A stretch of 64,000 nt of DNA from Tenacibaculum sp. 190524A02b (GTDB lineage: Bacteria > Bacteroidota > Bacteroidia > Flavobacteriales > Flavobacteriaceae). The first letter of the stretch is position 1. Each line of letters begins with the position of its first letter. Location: contig NZ_OZ038525.1 in NCBI RefSeq assembly GCF_964036645.1, forward strand, positions 2,688,501 through 2,752,500. Reading direction: 5' to 3'. Positions 9,030 to 18,204 of this stretch are shown piece after piece. The position numbers and the translations under genes are program-made. The notes under the pieces are model-generated. The model had not been told where the DNA came from, made no database searches, and saw nothing but the letters and a program-made list of their open reading frames with translations.

Positions 9030-9491
9030 ATGGATAAAAACAAGTCAATAGATCATCAGTTACGAGCTACGTGGCAGGCGGTTGCAAAATTGTATAACGA
9101 ACAAGCCGCAAAACACAATAGTACTATGGCTACCGCTTTTGCTCTACTTAATATTGATTTCGAAAAAGGAACCCCTTCTACAGCTTTAGGACCTTTAATG
9201 GGAATGGAACCAACTAGTCTTTCAAGACTTTTAAAAACCATGGAAGACAAAGAGTTTATTTTTAGAGAGAAAAACCCTAATGATGGTAGAAGTGTAATTA
9301 TTAAACTTACCGACCTTGGTAAAAAAATGCGCGAGGTTTCTAAAGGGCACGTATATCAATTTAATAATAAAGTAAGAGAATTTGTTTCTGAAAAAGAGTT
9401 AGATAACTTTTTTAAAGTAACAACAACTATAAACAAACTTATTACAGATAAGTTGATTTATGAAGATAACATTAACAACGAAGCTGTATAA
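9030..9491 (+). CDS. MarR-family transcriptional regulator of fatty-acid oxidation
   Basis: 153 residues with the MarR winged-helix layout: N-terminal dimer helix (DHQLRATWQAVAKLYNEQ), recognition region (MEPTSLSRLLKTMEDKEFI) and wing (REKNPNDGRSVIIKLTDLGKK), then the C-terminal dimer helix. It is the first gene of an operon with three beta-oxidation enzymes and sits behind two palindromes. Acyl-CoA or a fatty acid is the likely inducer, by analogy with other regulators of such operons; this is inference. Confidence 0.9.
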   Translation: MDKNKSIDHQLRATWQAVAKLYNEQAAKHNSTMATAFALLNIDFEKGTPSTALGPLMGMEPTSLSRLLKTMEDKEFIFREKNPNDGRSVIIKLTDLGKKMREVSKGHVYQFNNKVREFVSEKELDNFFKVTTTINKLITDKLIYEDNINNEAV

Positions 9492-9508
9492 AAACAAATA
9501 AACAACAA

Positions 9509-11914
9509 ATGGCAAGAAGAATTAAAAAAGTAGCAATTATAGGTTCTGGAATTATGGGATCAGGTATTGCTTGTCATTTTGCAAATATTGGTGTTGAAGT
9601 TTTACTTTTGGACATTGTTCCTAGAGAACTTAACGACAAAGAAAAGGCAAAAGGACTAACTTTAGAAGACAAGGTAGTGCGTAACCGATTGGTAAATGAC
9701 GCCTTAACTGCTTCTCTAAAATCAAAACCGTCCCCTATCTACAACAAAAAATTTGCAGATAGAATTACAACTGGTAACATTGATGATGATTTACATAAAA
9801 TTAAAGATGTAGATTGGGTAATGGAAGTTGTAGTTGAGCGCTTAGATATTAAACAAAGTGTTTTTGAAAAAGTAGAGAAGTATCGTACTCCTGGTACTAT
9901 TATTTCTTCAAACACCTCTGGTATTCCTATTAAGTTTATGAACGAAGGAAGAAGTGAAGATTTCCGCAAACACTTTGCTGTAACGCATTTCTTTAATCCT
10001 CCTCGTTATTTAAAATTATTTGAAGTTGTTCCTGGCCCAGATTGTAAACCAGAAATCACAGATTTCTTAATGGATTATGGTTCTAAATTCTTAGGAAAAA
10101 CTTCTGTACTTGCTAAAGATACTCCTGCCTTTATAGGTAACCGTATTGGTATTTTTGGAATTCAGTCTTTATTCCACCAAGTAAAAGAATTAGGGTTAAC
10201 TATTGAAGAGGTTGACAAATTAACAGGGCCAGTTATTGGACGTCCTAAATCAGCTACCTTTCGTACAGTAGACGTTGTTGGATTAGATACATTAGTACAT
10301 GTTGCTAATGGTATTTATGAAAACTGTCCTGATGACGAAGCTCACGAGTTATTTAAACTTCCTGACTTCATCGAAAAAATGATGGAGAACAAGTGGTTAG
10401 GTAGTAAAACTAAACAAGGTTTTTATAAAAAATCTGTAAATGCTGAAGGTAAAAAAGAAATATTGTCGTTGGATTTAGATACGATGGAATATCGTTCTAA
10501 AAAGCGTGCAAAATTTGCTACTTTAGAGTTAACAAAAACTATAGATAAACCAATTGATCGTTTTAAAGTATTAGTTGGAGGTAAAGATAAAGCAGGAGAA
10601 TTTTACCGTAAGAACTTTGCAGCAATGTTTGCTTATGTTCAAAATAGAATCCCAGAAATTTCAGACGAATTATATAGAATAGATGATGCTATGAAAGCTG
10701 GTTTCGGTTGGGAAAATGGTCCTTTCGAAATTTGGGATGCTGTAGGTGTCGAAAAAGGTATCGAATTAATGAAAGCTGAAGGTAAAGAGCCTGCTGCTTG
10801 GGTTACCGAAATGGTAACTAAAGGAGAAACTTCTTTCTATACAGTTAAAGATGGTGCTACTTATTACTATGATGTAACCGCTAAAGCACAAGTTAAAAAA
10901 CCAGGACAAGATTCCTTTATAATTTTAGATAACATTCGTAAAACTACTGAGGTATTTAAAAACTCAGGAGTAGTAATTGAAGATTTAGGTGACGGAATCT
11001 TAAACTGTGAATTCCAATCTAAAATGAATACCATTGGAGGTGACGTTTTAGCTGGATTAAATAAAGCTGTTGATTTAGCTGAAAAAGATTTCCAAGGTTT
11101 GGTTATCGGAAACCAAGGTGCAAACTTCTCAGTAGGAGCTAACATTGGAATGATTTTCATGATGGCTGTTGAACAAGAATATGATGAATTAAACATGGCT
11201 ATCAAGTATTTCCAAGATACAATGATGCGTATGCGTTATTCAGCTATTCCTACGGTTGCTGCTCCTCATGGAATGACTTTAGGAGGTGGTTGTGAGTTAT
11301 CATTACACGCAGATAAAGTTGTTGCTGCTGCCGAAACTTATATTGGTTTAGTAGAATTCGGAGTTGGAGTAATTCCTGGTGGTGGTGGATCTAAAGAAAT
11401 GGCTTTAAGAGCGCAAGATTTATTCCATACTGGTGACGTTCAATTAAACGTTTTACAAGAGCACTTCTTAACTATTGGTATGGCTAAAGTAGCTACTTCT
11501 GCACATGAAGCATTCGACTTAAATTTACTTCAAAAAGGAAAAGATGTGGTGGTTGTAAACAAAGATCGCCAAATTGCAGAAGCTAAGAAACATGCTTTAT
11601 TATTAGCTGAGGCAGGATATACTCAACCTGTAAAACGTAAAGATGTTTTAGCATTAGGAAAACAAGCATTAGGTATGTTCTTAGTAGGAACAGATTCTAT
11701 GAATGCTTCTAAATACATTTCTGAACACGATCAGAAAATTGCAAACAAACTAGCTTATGTTATGGCTGGTGGAGATTTATCAGAACCAACAAAAGTTACT
11801 GAACAGTATTTATTAGACCTAGAGCGTGAAGCTTTCTTAAGTTTAACTACAGAAAGAAAAACCTTAGAGCGTATTCAGCACATGTTAAAAACTGGGAAAC
11901 CACTTCGCAACTAA
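9509..11914 (+). CDS. 3-hydroxyacyl-CoA dehydrogenase / enoyl-CoA hydratase bifunctional enzyme
   Basis: 801 residues, with the dehydrogenase first as in Bacillus FadN rather than the E. coli FadB order. Residues 1-200 form the NAD+ Rossmann domain (AIIGSGIMGSGIACHFANIG), followed by two dehydrogenase C-terminal domains to about 400. The crotonase domain lies at about 490-700, with oxyanion-hole region NFSVGANIGMIF, GGGCELSLHADK and the EFGVGVIPGGGG loop. It catalyses hydration of enoyl-CoA and NAD-dependent oxidation of 3-hydroxyacyl-CoA. It lies 17 bp after the MarR gene in the same operon. Confidence 0.95.
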   Translation: MARRIKKVAIIGSGIMGSGIACHFANIGVEVLLLDIVPRELNDKEKAKGLTLEDKVVRNRLVNDALTASLKSKPSPIYNKKFADRITTGNIDDDLHKIKDVDWVMEVVVERLDIKQSVFEKVEKYRTPGTIISSNTSGIPIKFMNEGRSEDFRKHFAVTHFFNPPRYLKLFEVVPGPDCKPEITDFLMDYGSKFLGKTSVLAKDTPAFIGNRIGIFGIQSLFHQVKELGLTIEEVDKLTGPVIGRPKSATFRTVDVVGLDTLVHVANGIYENCPDDEAHELFKLPDFIEKMMENKWLGSKTKQGFYKKSVNAEGKKEILSLDLDTMEYRSKKRAKFATLELTKTIDKPIDRFKVLVGGKDKAGEFYRKNFAAMFAYVQNRIPEISDELYRIDDAMKAGFGWENGPFEIWDAVGVEKGIELMKAEGKEPAAWVTEMVTKGETSFYTVKDGATYYYDVTAKAQVKKPGQDSFIILDNIRKTTEVFKNSGVVIEDLGDGILNCEFQSKMNTIGGDVLAGLNKAVDLAEKDFQGLVIGNQGANFSVGANIGMIFMMAVEQEYDELNMAIKYFQDTMMRMRYSAIPTVAAPHGMTLGGGCELSLHADKVVAAAETYIGLVEFGVGVIPGGGGSKEMALRAQDLFHTGDVQLNVLQEHFLTIGMAKVATSAHEAFDLNLLQKGKDVVVVNKDRQIAEAKKHALLLAEAGYTQPVKRKDVLALGKQALGMFLVGTDSMNASKYISEHDQKIANKLAYVMAGGDLSEPTKVTEQYLLDLEREAFLSLTTERKTLERIQHMLKTGKPLRN

Positions 11915-11923
11915 AGTTACGAA

Positions 11924-12338
11924 TAGTATTGAGATATTAGTATTAAGTAGTTAGAAATGCATAAAGTAGAAAATTTAAAAATATGGCAAAAATCAATAGA
12001 ATTGACCAAAGCTGTATATCTACTTGTTTCAAAATTACCCTCAGATGAAAAGTTTGGACTAACCTCTCAAATAAAAAGAAGTGCTATTTCAATTCCTTCA
12101 AATATAGCTGAAGGAGCTGGTAGAAATTCTCAAAATGAATTTAAGCACTTTTTAAGTATTGCTAATGGTTCAACATATGAACTTCAAACGCAATTGTTAT
12201 TAGTTATAGAATTAAATTTAATTAATAAAGACAAAGTACAATCTATTGTTGAGTTGTGTATTGAAATACAAAAAATGAATTATGCTTTTCAGCAAAAACT
12301 ATAAAAGCTCAATACTAAAACCTCAATACTCAATACTA
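11924..12338 (+). mobile_element. Intervening-sequence-like insertion carrying a four-helix-bundle gene
   Basis: The four-helix gene is flanked by inverted repeats: TAGTATTGAG at 11924-11933 pairs with CTCAATACTA at 12308-12317, and a second copy, CTCAATACTCAATACTA, follows at 12322-12338. The unit sits between two beta-oxidation genes that are otherwise adjacent in such operons. The layout resembles the 23S rRNA intervening-sequence units that carry this same protein family, but no transposase is present, so mobility is only inferred. Confidence 0.45.
11957..12304 (+). CDS. Four-helix-bundle protein (23S rRNA intervening-sequence family)
   Basis: 115 residues with the family signature: VENLKIWQKSIELTKAVYLL, 'FGLTSQIKRSAISIPSNIAEGAGR', and a C-terminal helix pair ending NYAFQQKL. 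The family (S23 / TIGR02436) forms pentamers of four-helix subunits and is often found inside inserted elements; its biochemical function is unknown. Here it lies between the FadB/FadN-like gene and the thiolase gene, in the same direction, and has no evident part in lipid metabolism. Confidence 0.9.
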   Translation: MHKVENLKIWQKSIELTKAVYLLVSKLPSDEKFGLTSQIKRSAISIPSNIAEGAGRNSQNEFKHFLSIANGSTYELQTQLLLVIELNLINKDKVQSIVELCIEIQKMNYAFQQKL

Positions 12339-12346
12339 AAATAAAA

Positions 12347-13537
12347 ATGAAAACAGCATATATAGTAAAAGGATATAGAACCGCCGTAGGTAAATCAAAA
12401 AAAGGTGTGTTCAGATTTAAAAGAGCCGACGAATTAGCTGCTGAGACCATCAAATACATGATGGAAAAGTTGCCTGAATTCGATGTTAAGCGTATTGACG
12501 ACGTTATTGTTGGTAACGCTATGCCAGAAGGTTCTCAAGGATTAAACATGGCTAGAATTATTTCGTTAATCGGATTAGATTCTGTGGATGTTCCTGGAGT
12601 AACTGTTAACCGTTTTTGTTCATCTGGACTAGAAACTATTGGAATGGCTGTTGCTAAAATACAATCAGGAATGGCTGATTGTATTATAGCAGGTGGTACT
12701 GAAAGTATGAGTTCTGTACCTATGACTGGATTTAAACCAGAATTAAATTACGATATCGTAAATGCAGGTCACGAAGATTATTATTGGGGAATGGGTAATA
12801 CAGCTGAAGCCGTTGCTCAACAATATAATATTTCTCGTGAAGATCAAGATAAATTTGCTTACGAATCTCACATGAAAGCATTAAAGGCTCTAAGTGAAGA
12901 TCGTTTTCAAGATCAAATAGTTCCTATCAATGTAGAAGAAACCTATATTGGAGAAAATGGTAAACGTGCTACAAGAAATTATACAGTTACCAAAGATGAA
13001 GGACCTCGTAAAGGTACTAGTGTTGAAGCTTTAGCTAGGTTACGTCCTGTTTTTGCTGCTAATGGTTCTGTTACCGCTGGTAACTCATCTCAAACAAGTG
13101 ATGGTGCCGCCTTTGTAATGGTAATGAGTGAAGAAATGGTAAAAGAATTAGGTATTGAGCCAGAAGCTCGTTTGGTAAGCTATGCTGCTGCTGGAGTTCC
13201 TCCTCGTATTATGGGAATTGGCCCTGTAGCTGCCATCCCTAAAGCTTTAAAACAAGCTGGTTTACAGCAAAATGATATTGATTTAATTGAATTAAATGAA
13301 GCTTTCGCTTCACAATCATTGGCTGTTGTTCGTGAGTTAGGGTTAAATCCTGACATCATTAATGTAAATGGTGGTGCAATTGCTCTTGGACATCCGTTAG
13401 GATGTACTGGTGGTAAGTTATCTGTACAATTATTTGATGAAATGCGTAAGCGTAACATGAAAAATAAATATGGAATGGTAACTATGTGTGTGGGTACTGG
13501 GCAAGGTGCTGCTGGTATTTTCGAGTTCTTAAATTAA
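12347..13537 (+). CDS. Acetyl-CoA C-acyltransferase (3-ketoacyl-CoA thiolase)
   Basis: 396 residues, normal for thiolases. The acylated cysteine is in VNRFCSSGLETI (near residue 90). The C-terminal catalytic motifs NEAFA, GGAIALGHPLGCTGG and CVGTGQGAAG are all present. It cleaves 3-ketoacyl-CoA with CoA to acetyl-CoA and a shortened acyl-CoA, the last step of the beta-oxidation cycle. It lies in the MarR-led operon, upstream of the acyl-CoA dehydrogenase by 18 bp. Confidence 0.95.
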   Translation: MKTAYIVKGYRTAVGKSKKGVFRFKRADELAAETIKYMMEKLPEFDVKRIDDVIVGNAMPEGSQGLNMARIISLIGLDSVDVPGVTVNRFCSSGLETIGMAVAKIQSGMADCIIAGGTESMSSVPMTGFKPELNYDIVNAGHEDYYWGMGNTAEAVAQQYNISREDQDKFAYESHMKALKALSEDRFQDQIVPINVEETYIGENGKRATRNYTVTKDEGPRKGTSVEALARLRPVFAANGSVTAGNSSQTSDGAAFVMVMSEEMVKELGIEPEARLVSYAAAGVPPRIMGIGPVAAIPKALKQAGLQQNDIDLIELNEAFASQSLAVVRELGLNPDIINVNGGAIALGHPLGCTGGKLSVQLFDEMRKRNMKNKYGMVTMCVGTGQGAAGIFEFLN

Positions 13538-13555
13538 TAAAAAATTACAAAAAAA

Positions 13556-15367
13556 ATGGAAGAAACAATAAACAAAGATATATTAAGAGGAGGTCAGTTT
13601 TTAGTGAAAGAAACTAAATGCGAAGACATATTTACTCCTGAAGATTTTTCTGAAGAGCAAACAATGATGAGAGATGCCGTTAAAGAATTTAACGACCGTG
13701 AAATCATCCCTCATAAAACTCGTTTTGAAGCTAAAGATTATGCTTTAACTGAAGAAACTATGCGCAAAGCTGGTGAATTAGGCTTTTTAGGCGTAGCTGT
13801 TCCTGAATCTTATGGTGGACTAGGAATGGGGTTTGTTTCTACTATGTTAACTTGTGATTATATTTCTAGTGGAACAGGGTCTTTTAGTACTGCTTTTGGA
13901 GCACATACGGGTATTGGAACTATGCCAATTACCTTATATGGTACTGAAGAGCAAAAACAAAAATATGTACCTGCTTTAGCAATGGGTGAGCGTTTTGGTG
14001 CTTACTGTTTAACTGAACCAGGTGCTGGATCTGATGCTAACTCTGGTAAAACTACTGCTGAGTTAACTGAAGATGGAAAAAATTATAAAATCAACGGACA
14101 AAAAATGTGGATTTCAAATGCAGGTTTTGCTGAGATATTCATTGTTTTTGCTCGTATTGAAGATGATAAAAATATTACCGGATTTATTTTAGAATATGAT
14201 AAAGACAATCCAAATGGAGTTACTTTAGGTGAAGAAGAGCATAAATTAGGTATTCGTGCTTCTTCTACACGTCAGGTATTCTTTAATGATACTTTAGTTC
14301 CTGTAGAAAACATGTTATCTGTTCGTGGTGGTGGTTTTAAAATTGCAATGAACGCTTTAAATGTTGGTCGTATTAAATTAGCTGCTGCTTGTTTAGACTC
14401 ACAAAGAAGAATTGTAAGTGAAGCTGTAAACTATGCTAACGAGCGTAAACAATTTAAAACTTCTATATCTGAATTTGGAGCTATTAAAATGAAATTAGCA
14501 GAAATGGCTACTAATGCTTATGTTGGTGAATCTGCATCATATAGAGCTGCTAAAAATATTGAAGATAGAATTGCAATCCGTGAATCTGAAGGCAACACAC
14601 ATCAAGAAGCTGAATTAAAAGGTGTTGAAGAGTATGCTATTGAATGTTCTATCTTAAAAGTAGCTGTTTCTGAAGATGTACAGAATTGTGCAGATGAAGG
14701 TATCCAAATTTTTGGTGGAATGGGATTCTCTGAAGAAACTCCTATGGAAGCTGCTTGGAGAGATGCTCGTATTGCACGTATATATGAAGGTACTAATGAA
14801 ATTAATCGTTTACTTTCTGTAGGAATGTTAGTTAAAAAGGCCATGAAAGGTCATGTAGACTTATTAAATCCTGCAATGAAAGTTGCTGATGAATTAATGG
14901 GAATTCCTTCTTTTGACACTCCTGACTATTCAGTATTATTTTCTGAAGAAAAAGAAATTATTGGAAAATTAAAGAAAGTGTTCTTAATGGTAGCTGGTGC
15001 TGCAATCCAAAAGTTTGGACCAGATTTAGAACAACACCAACAGTTATTAACTGCTGCTTCTAATATTTTAATTGAAATATACATGGCTGAATCTGGAATT
15101 TTAAGAACAGAGAAAAACGCTAAGCGTTTTGGTGAAGAGGCTCAAAAAGAACAGATTGCTATGGCAAAATTATATTTATATAATGCTGTAGAAATTATTA
15201 CAAAAAATGCAAGAGAAGGTATTATTTCTTTTGCTGAAGGTGATGAGCAACGTATGATGTTAATGGGATTAAAGCGTTTTACAAAGTATGCTAACTATCC
15301 AAATGTTGTTGAACTACGTAATACTATTGCTGAAAAATTAAAAGCAGAAAATAAATACTGCTTCTAA
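13556..15367 (+). CDS. Acyl-CoA dehydrogenase
   Basis: 603 residues, about 200 longer than the classical enzyme. The core has AYCLTEPGAGSDANS (FAD and substrate binding), KMWISNAGFA, the RIYEGTNEINRLL segment that houses the active-site region and flavin contact, and an added C-terminal helical domain (about 430-603) like that of Bacillus FadE and VLCAD-type enzymes. It performs the FAD-dependent first oxidation of acyl-CoA. Electrons would pass to ETF; no etf genes are in the window. It is the last gene of the MarR operon. Confidence 0.95.
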   Translation: MEETINKDILRGGQFLVKETKCEDIFTPEDFSEEQTMMRDAVKEFNDREIIPHKTRFEAKDYALTEETMRKAGELGFLGVAVPESYGGLGMGFVSTMLTCDYISSGTGSFSTAFGAHTGIGTMPITLYGTEEQKQKYVPALAMGERFGAYCLTEPGAGSDANSGKTTAELTEDGKNYKINGQKMWISNAGFAEIFIVFARIEDDKNITGFILEYDKDNPNGVTLGEEEHKLGIRASSTRQVFFNDTLVPVENMLSVRGGGFKIAMNALNVGRIKLAAACLDSQRRIVSEAVNYANERKQFKTSISEFGAIKMKLAEMATNAYVGESASYRAAKNIEDRIAIRESEGNTHQEAELKGVEEYAIECSILKVAVSEDVQNCADEGIQIFGGMGFSEETPMEAAWRDARIARIYEGTNEINRLLSVGMLVKKAMKGHVDLLNPAMKVADELMGIPSFDTPDYSVLFSEEKEIIGKLKKVFLMVAGAAIQKFGPDLEQHQQLLTAASNILIEIYMAESGILRTEKNAKRFGEEAQKEQIAMAKLYLYNAVEIITKNAREGIISFAEGDEQRMMLMGLKRFTKYANYPNVVELRNTIAEKLKAENKYCF

Positions 15368-15436
15368 AAATATTGTTCGTAAGAACATAAAAATTTCTTC
15401 AACTTTTATAGGTTTTAGAATTTAGTTGTTTGTTTA

Positions 15437-15473
15437 AAAGATCGTTGAATTAGTTTTTAGCGGTCTTTTTTCT
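15437..15473 (+). terminator. Terminator of the beta-oxidation operon
   Basis: AAAGATCG pairs with CGGTCTTT (with a G-T pair) and is followed by a T-run, about 70 bp past the acyl-CoA dehydrogenase stop. Confidence 0.5.
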
Positions 15474-15532
15474 TTTACACTGATAAGTAGTTTGTATCTT
15501 GCTCTCAATATAAATTAAGTAAGCATATCATA

Positions 15533-16381
15533 ATGTCTGATATTGGTACCGTAGGACTTCTAATTATAATAAGTAATGTCATTTTTTCATACAAAGGTTT
15601 TGAGGACTGGCAATTTATTGATAAATATAAATTTAGAGTAAAAGATATTTTAATCCGTAAAGATTACAAAAGAATAATTAGCTCTGGTTTCTTACATGTA
15701 AACTGGACACACTTACTTTTTAACATGTTTAGTTTTTATTCTTTCGCGAGAATTCTTGAACAACAATTAGGTTCTTTAATTTTTTCACTTATTTATTTTG
15801 TTAGCTTAATTGCAGGTAACTTACTTGCCTTATTTATTCATAGAAATCATTCTAACTACAGTGCTGTTGGTGCTTCGGGAGCTGTAAGCGGAATTATTTT
15901 TGCAGCTATTGCTCTTTTTCCTGATATACGTCTTGGTATTTTATTTTTACCTATTGGAATTCCTAGCTGGTTATTTGGTTTATTATATATAAGTTACACA
16001 CTATATGGTATTAAATCTCAAAATGATAATATTGGGCATGAAGCGCATTTAGGTGGGGCAATTTTGGGAATGATAACTGCTATCATTTTATATCCAAGTT
16101 CATTATCTATTAATTATGTTCCTATTTTACTAACCTTGATCCCTACGTTAATTTTTGTCTTTTTTATTATTTATAAACCTGATTTTTTACTTTTAAAGAA
16201 GCCTTTTTTAACAAAACAAAAAGGTTACGAGACCATAGATGACAAATACAACACTCAAAAAGTAATGGATCAAAAAGAATTTGATGTATTATTAGAGAAA
16301 ATAAATAAAAAAGGAATAGACAATTTAACGGCTAAAGAAAAACAAAAACTTGATGAGTATTCTAGAAATTATAGAAAATGA
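15533..16381 (+). CDS. Rhomboid-family intramembrane serine protease
   Basis: 282 residues. Helices fit the six-TM rhomboid core: the 'HVNWTHLLFNMFSF' segment carries the conserved HxxxN region, the nucleophile Ser is in GASGAVSG and the catalytic His in GHEAHLGGAILG. A cytoplasmic C-terminal tail of about 80 polar residues (LLEKINKKGIDNLTAKEKQKL) is typical of Bacteroidota homologues. It cuts transmembrane substrates within the membrane; the substrate is not known. It is convergent with the Lrp gene, 4 bp apart. Confidence 0.93.
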   Translation: MSDIGTVGLLIIISNVIFSYKGFEDWQFIDKYKFRVKDILIRKDYKRIISSGFLHVNWTHLLFNMFSFYSFARILEQQLGSLIFSLIYFVSLIAGNLLALFIHRNHSNYSAVGASGAVSGIIFAAIALFPDIRLGILFLPIGIPSWLFGLLYISYTLYGIKSQNDNIGHEAHLGGAILGMITAIILYPSSLSINYVPILLTLIPTLIFVFFIIYKPDFLLLKKPFLTKQKGYETIDDKYNTQKVMDQKEFDVLLEKINKKGIDNLTAKEKQKLDEYSRNYRK

Positions 16382-16385
16382 TTTT

Positions 16386-16838
16386 TTATAGATTATAACT
16401 TGTTGTATCTTTAAAAGAAGTCATTACAAAAGAACTTTGAATAGTTGAAATTCCTTCTACAACAGATAGTTTATCATTTATAAATTCTTGAAATTTGTTC
16501 ATATCATTCACAGCTACTTTTAGTAAAAAATCAAAGTTTCCTGAAACATTATGGCATTCCATTACCTCATCAAATGTTAAAATACTTTCTTTAAAACTAT
16601 CCAATAAACTTCTTTGATGTTTATACAATGTTATTTGACAAAAAGCTATTATTTGTTTCCCTATTAAGTCTCTATCTAAAAGTGTTACATAACTTTTAAT
16701 CACTCCTTTTTGCTCTAATTTTTTTATCCTCTCATAAGTTGGTGTAACTGTTAAACCTACTTTAGTTGCTATTTCTTTAGTATTTTGTTTAGCATTTCGC
16801 TGTAATTCGCCCAAAATTTTTTTATCTATCAAATCCAT
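16386..16838 (-). CDS. Lrp/AsnC-family transcriptional regulator
   Basis: About 150 residues from ATG 16838 (MDLIDKKILGELQRNAK), the standard beginning of the family; the upstream frame extension adds an unrelated hydrophobic stretch. An N-terminal HTH (NTKEIATKVGLTVTPTYERIKKLEQKGVI) is followed by the RAM ligand-binding domain (VMECHNVSGNFDFLLKVAV). Transcribed divergently from the histidine decarboxylase gene across 165 bp, so it probably regulates that gene in response to an amino acid, perhaps histidine; this is inference. Confidence 0.92.
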   Translation of the reverse strand: MDLIDKKILGELQRNAKQNTKEIATKVGLTVTPTYERIKKLEQKGVIKSYVTLLDRDLIGKQIIAFCQITLYKHQRSLLDSFKESILTFDEVMECHNVSGNFDFLLKVAVNDMNKFQEFINDKLSVVEGISTIQSSFVMTSFKDTTSYNL

Positions 16839-17003
16839 AAAAGATATTATTTCTAAACCACTATTAAAAAAACTCTTAAACAACAATATTTCACTATAAA
16901 TTAAACAAAAATAGTTTTATTTTCTTAATTAAATATAATACAAGTTTATTTTTCTGTAATTATTTAGTTTTGAAGTATTAATTATATTAAACTGAAATAG
17001 ATT

Positions 17004-18146
17004 ATGGGGGTAAATTTATTATTAGATAACAAATTAGAAGCATTACTAGCAAAAATTAAAGATGCAAGGGATTCATTCTTAGGATATCCTGTTTCAAAAG
17101 ACTTTGATTATTCTGAATTATATGAGTTTTTAAAATATCCTGTTAACAATCTAGGAGATCCATACGAAAATAGTACCTATAAAGTACAAACACATGAATT
17201 AGAACGAGAAGTAGTGGATTTCTTTGCCAAACTTTTTAGAGCAAATCCAAATGATTATTGGGGATATGTTACTAATGGTGGTTCAGAGAGTAATTTATAT
17301 GGCTTATACATTGCGCGAGAAATGTACCCTAAAGCAATGGTATACTATTCAGAATCTACTCACTATAGTGTAAAAAAGAATATTCATTTATTAAACATTC
17401 CTAGTATTGTCATCAGATCACAAGAAAACGGGGAAATAGATTACAATGACTTGGAAGAAACCTTAAAATTCAATAGACATAAGCCTGCTATTATTTTAAC
17501 TACATATGGCACTACTATGAAAGAAGCTAAAGATGATGTTTCTAAAGTAAAAGGAATTTTAAAGAAGTTAGCTATTCAAGATCATTATATACATTGTGAT
17601 GGTGCTTTATCAGGTTCATTTGGAGCATTTGTAGAGCCTAAAATCCCTTTTGACTTTATGGATGGAGCTGATAGTATTTCTATAAGTGGACATAAATTTA
17701 TTGGTTCTCCAATTCCTGCTGGTGTTATTGTTACAAAACGTTCTTTGAGAGATCGTGTTTCAAAAGGTATTTCATACATTGGTTCTTTAGACACTACCAT
17801 TACTGGTTCTAGAAATGGACATAGCCCATTATTTTTATGGTATGCTATTCAAAAAATGGGTATAGAAGGATTAAAGGTAAGATATAATCGTAGTTTAGAA
17901 ACAGCAAAGTATTGTAGACAAGAGCTATTAAAAATTGGAATAAATGCATGGTCTAATCCTGGTGCAATTACTGTTGTTTTTCCTAAAATGCCAGATTCTA
18001 TTAAAAACAAATGGCAATTAGCTACTGAGGAAGATATAACTCACATTATATGTATGCCTAATGTTACCAAAGAACAAATTGATGAATTTATTAATGATGT
18101 TTCTTTACATCTAAAAACAACTAAAGAAGAAGCCACTTATATATAA
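17004..18146 (+). CDS. hdc: Pyridoxal-phosphate-dependent histidine decarboxylase
   Basis: 380 residues, the length of the Gram-negative PLP histidine decarboxylases (Vibrio/Klebsiella/Morganella). Recognisable blocks: GYPVSKDFDY near the start, YWGYVTNGGSESN, YYSESTHYSVKKN, the PLP lysine in SISGHKFIGSPIP, and TITGSRNGHSPLFLW. It would convert histidine to histamine and CO2. No siderophore synthesis or antiporter genes are adjacent, so it may act alone or supply histamine elsewhere. A serine or other group II decarboxylase is less likely given these motifs. Confidence 0.88.
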   Translation: MGVNLLLDNKLEALLAKIKDARDSFLGYPVSKDFDYSELYEFLKYPVNNLGDPYENSTYKVQTHELEREVVDFFAKLFRANPNDYWGYVTNGGSESNLYGLYIAREMYPKAMVYYSESTHYSVKKNIHLLNIPSIVIRSQENGEIDYNDLEETLKFNRHKPAIILTTYGTTMKEAKDDVSKVKGILKKLAIQDHYIHCDGALSGSFGAFVEPKIPFDFMDGADSISISGHKFIGSPIPAGVIVTKRSLRDRVSKGISYIGSLDTTITGSRNGHSPLFLWYAIQKMGIEGLKVRYNRSLETAKYCRQELLKIGINAWSNPGAITVVFPKMPDSIKNKWQLATEEDITHIICMPNVTKEQIDEFINDVSLHLKTTKEEATYI

Positions 18147-18150
18147 ACTA

Positions 18151-18182
18151 AAAAAGGAGATTACATGTGTAATCTCCTTTTA
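18151..18182. terminator. Bidirectional terminator between hdc and trxB
   Basis: A 13-bp stem AAAAGGAGATTAC / GTAATCTCCTTTT with a 4-nt loop and T-runs on both sides lies between the convergent hdc and trxB genes. Confidence 0.85.
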
Positions 18183-18204
18183 TTATATTTAGTAAGTTAC
18201 TATC

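Noticed and set aside
17004..18146. Siderophore cluster around the histidine decarboxylase
   Set aside because: No NRPS, monooxygenase, or siderophore transport genes are adjacent.
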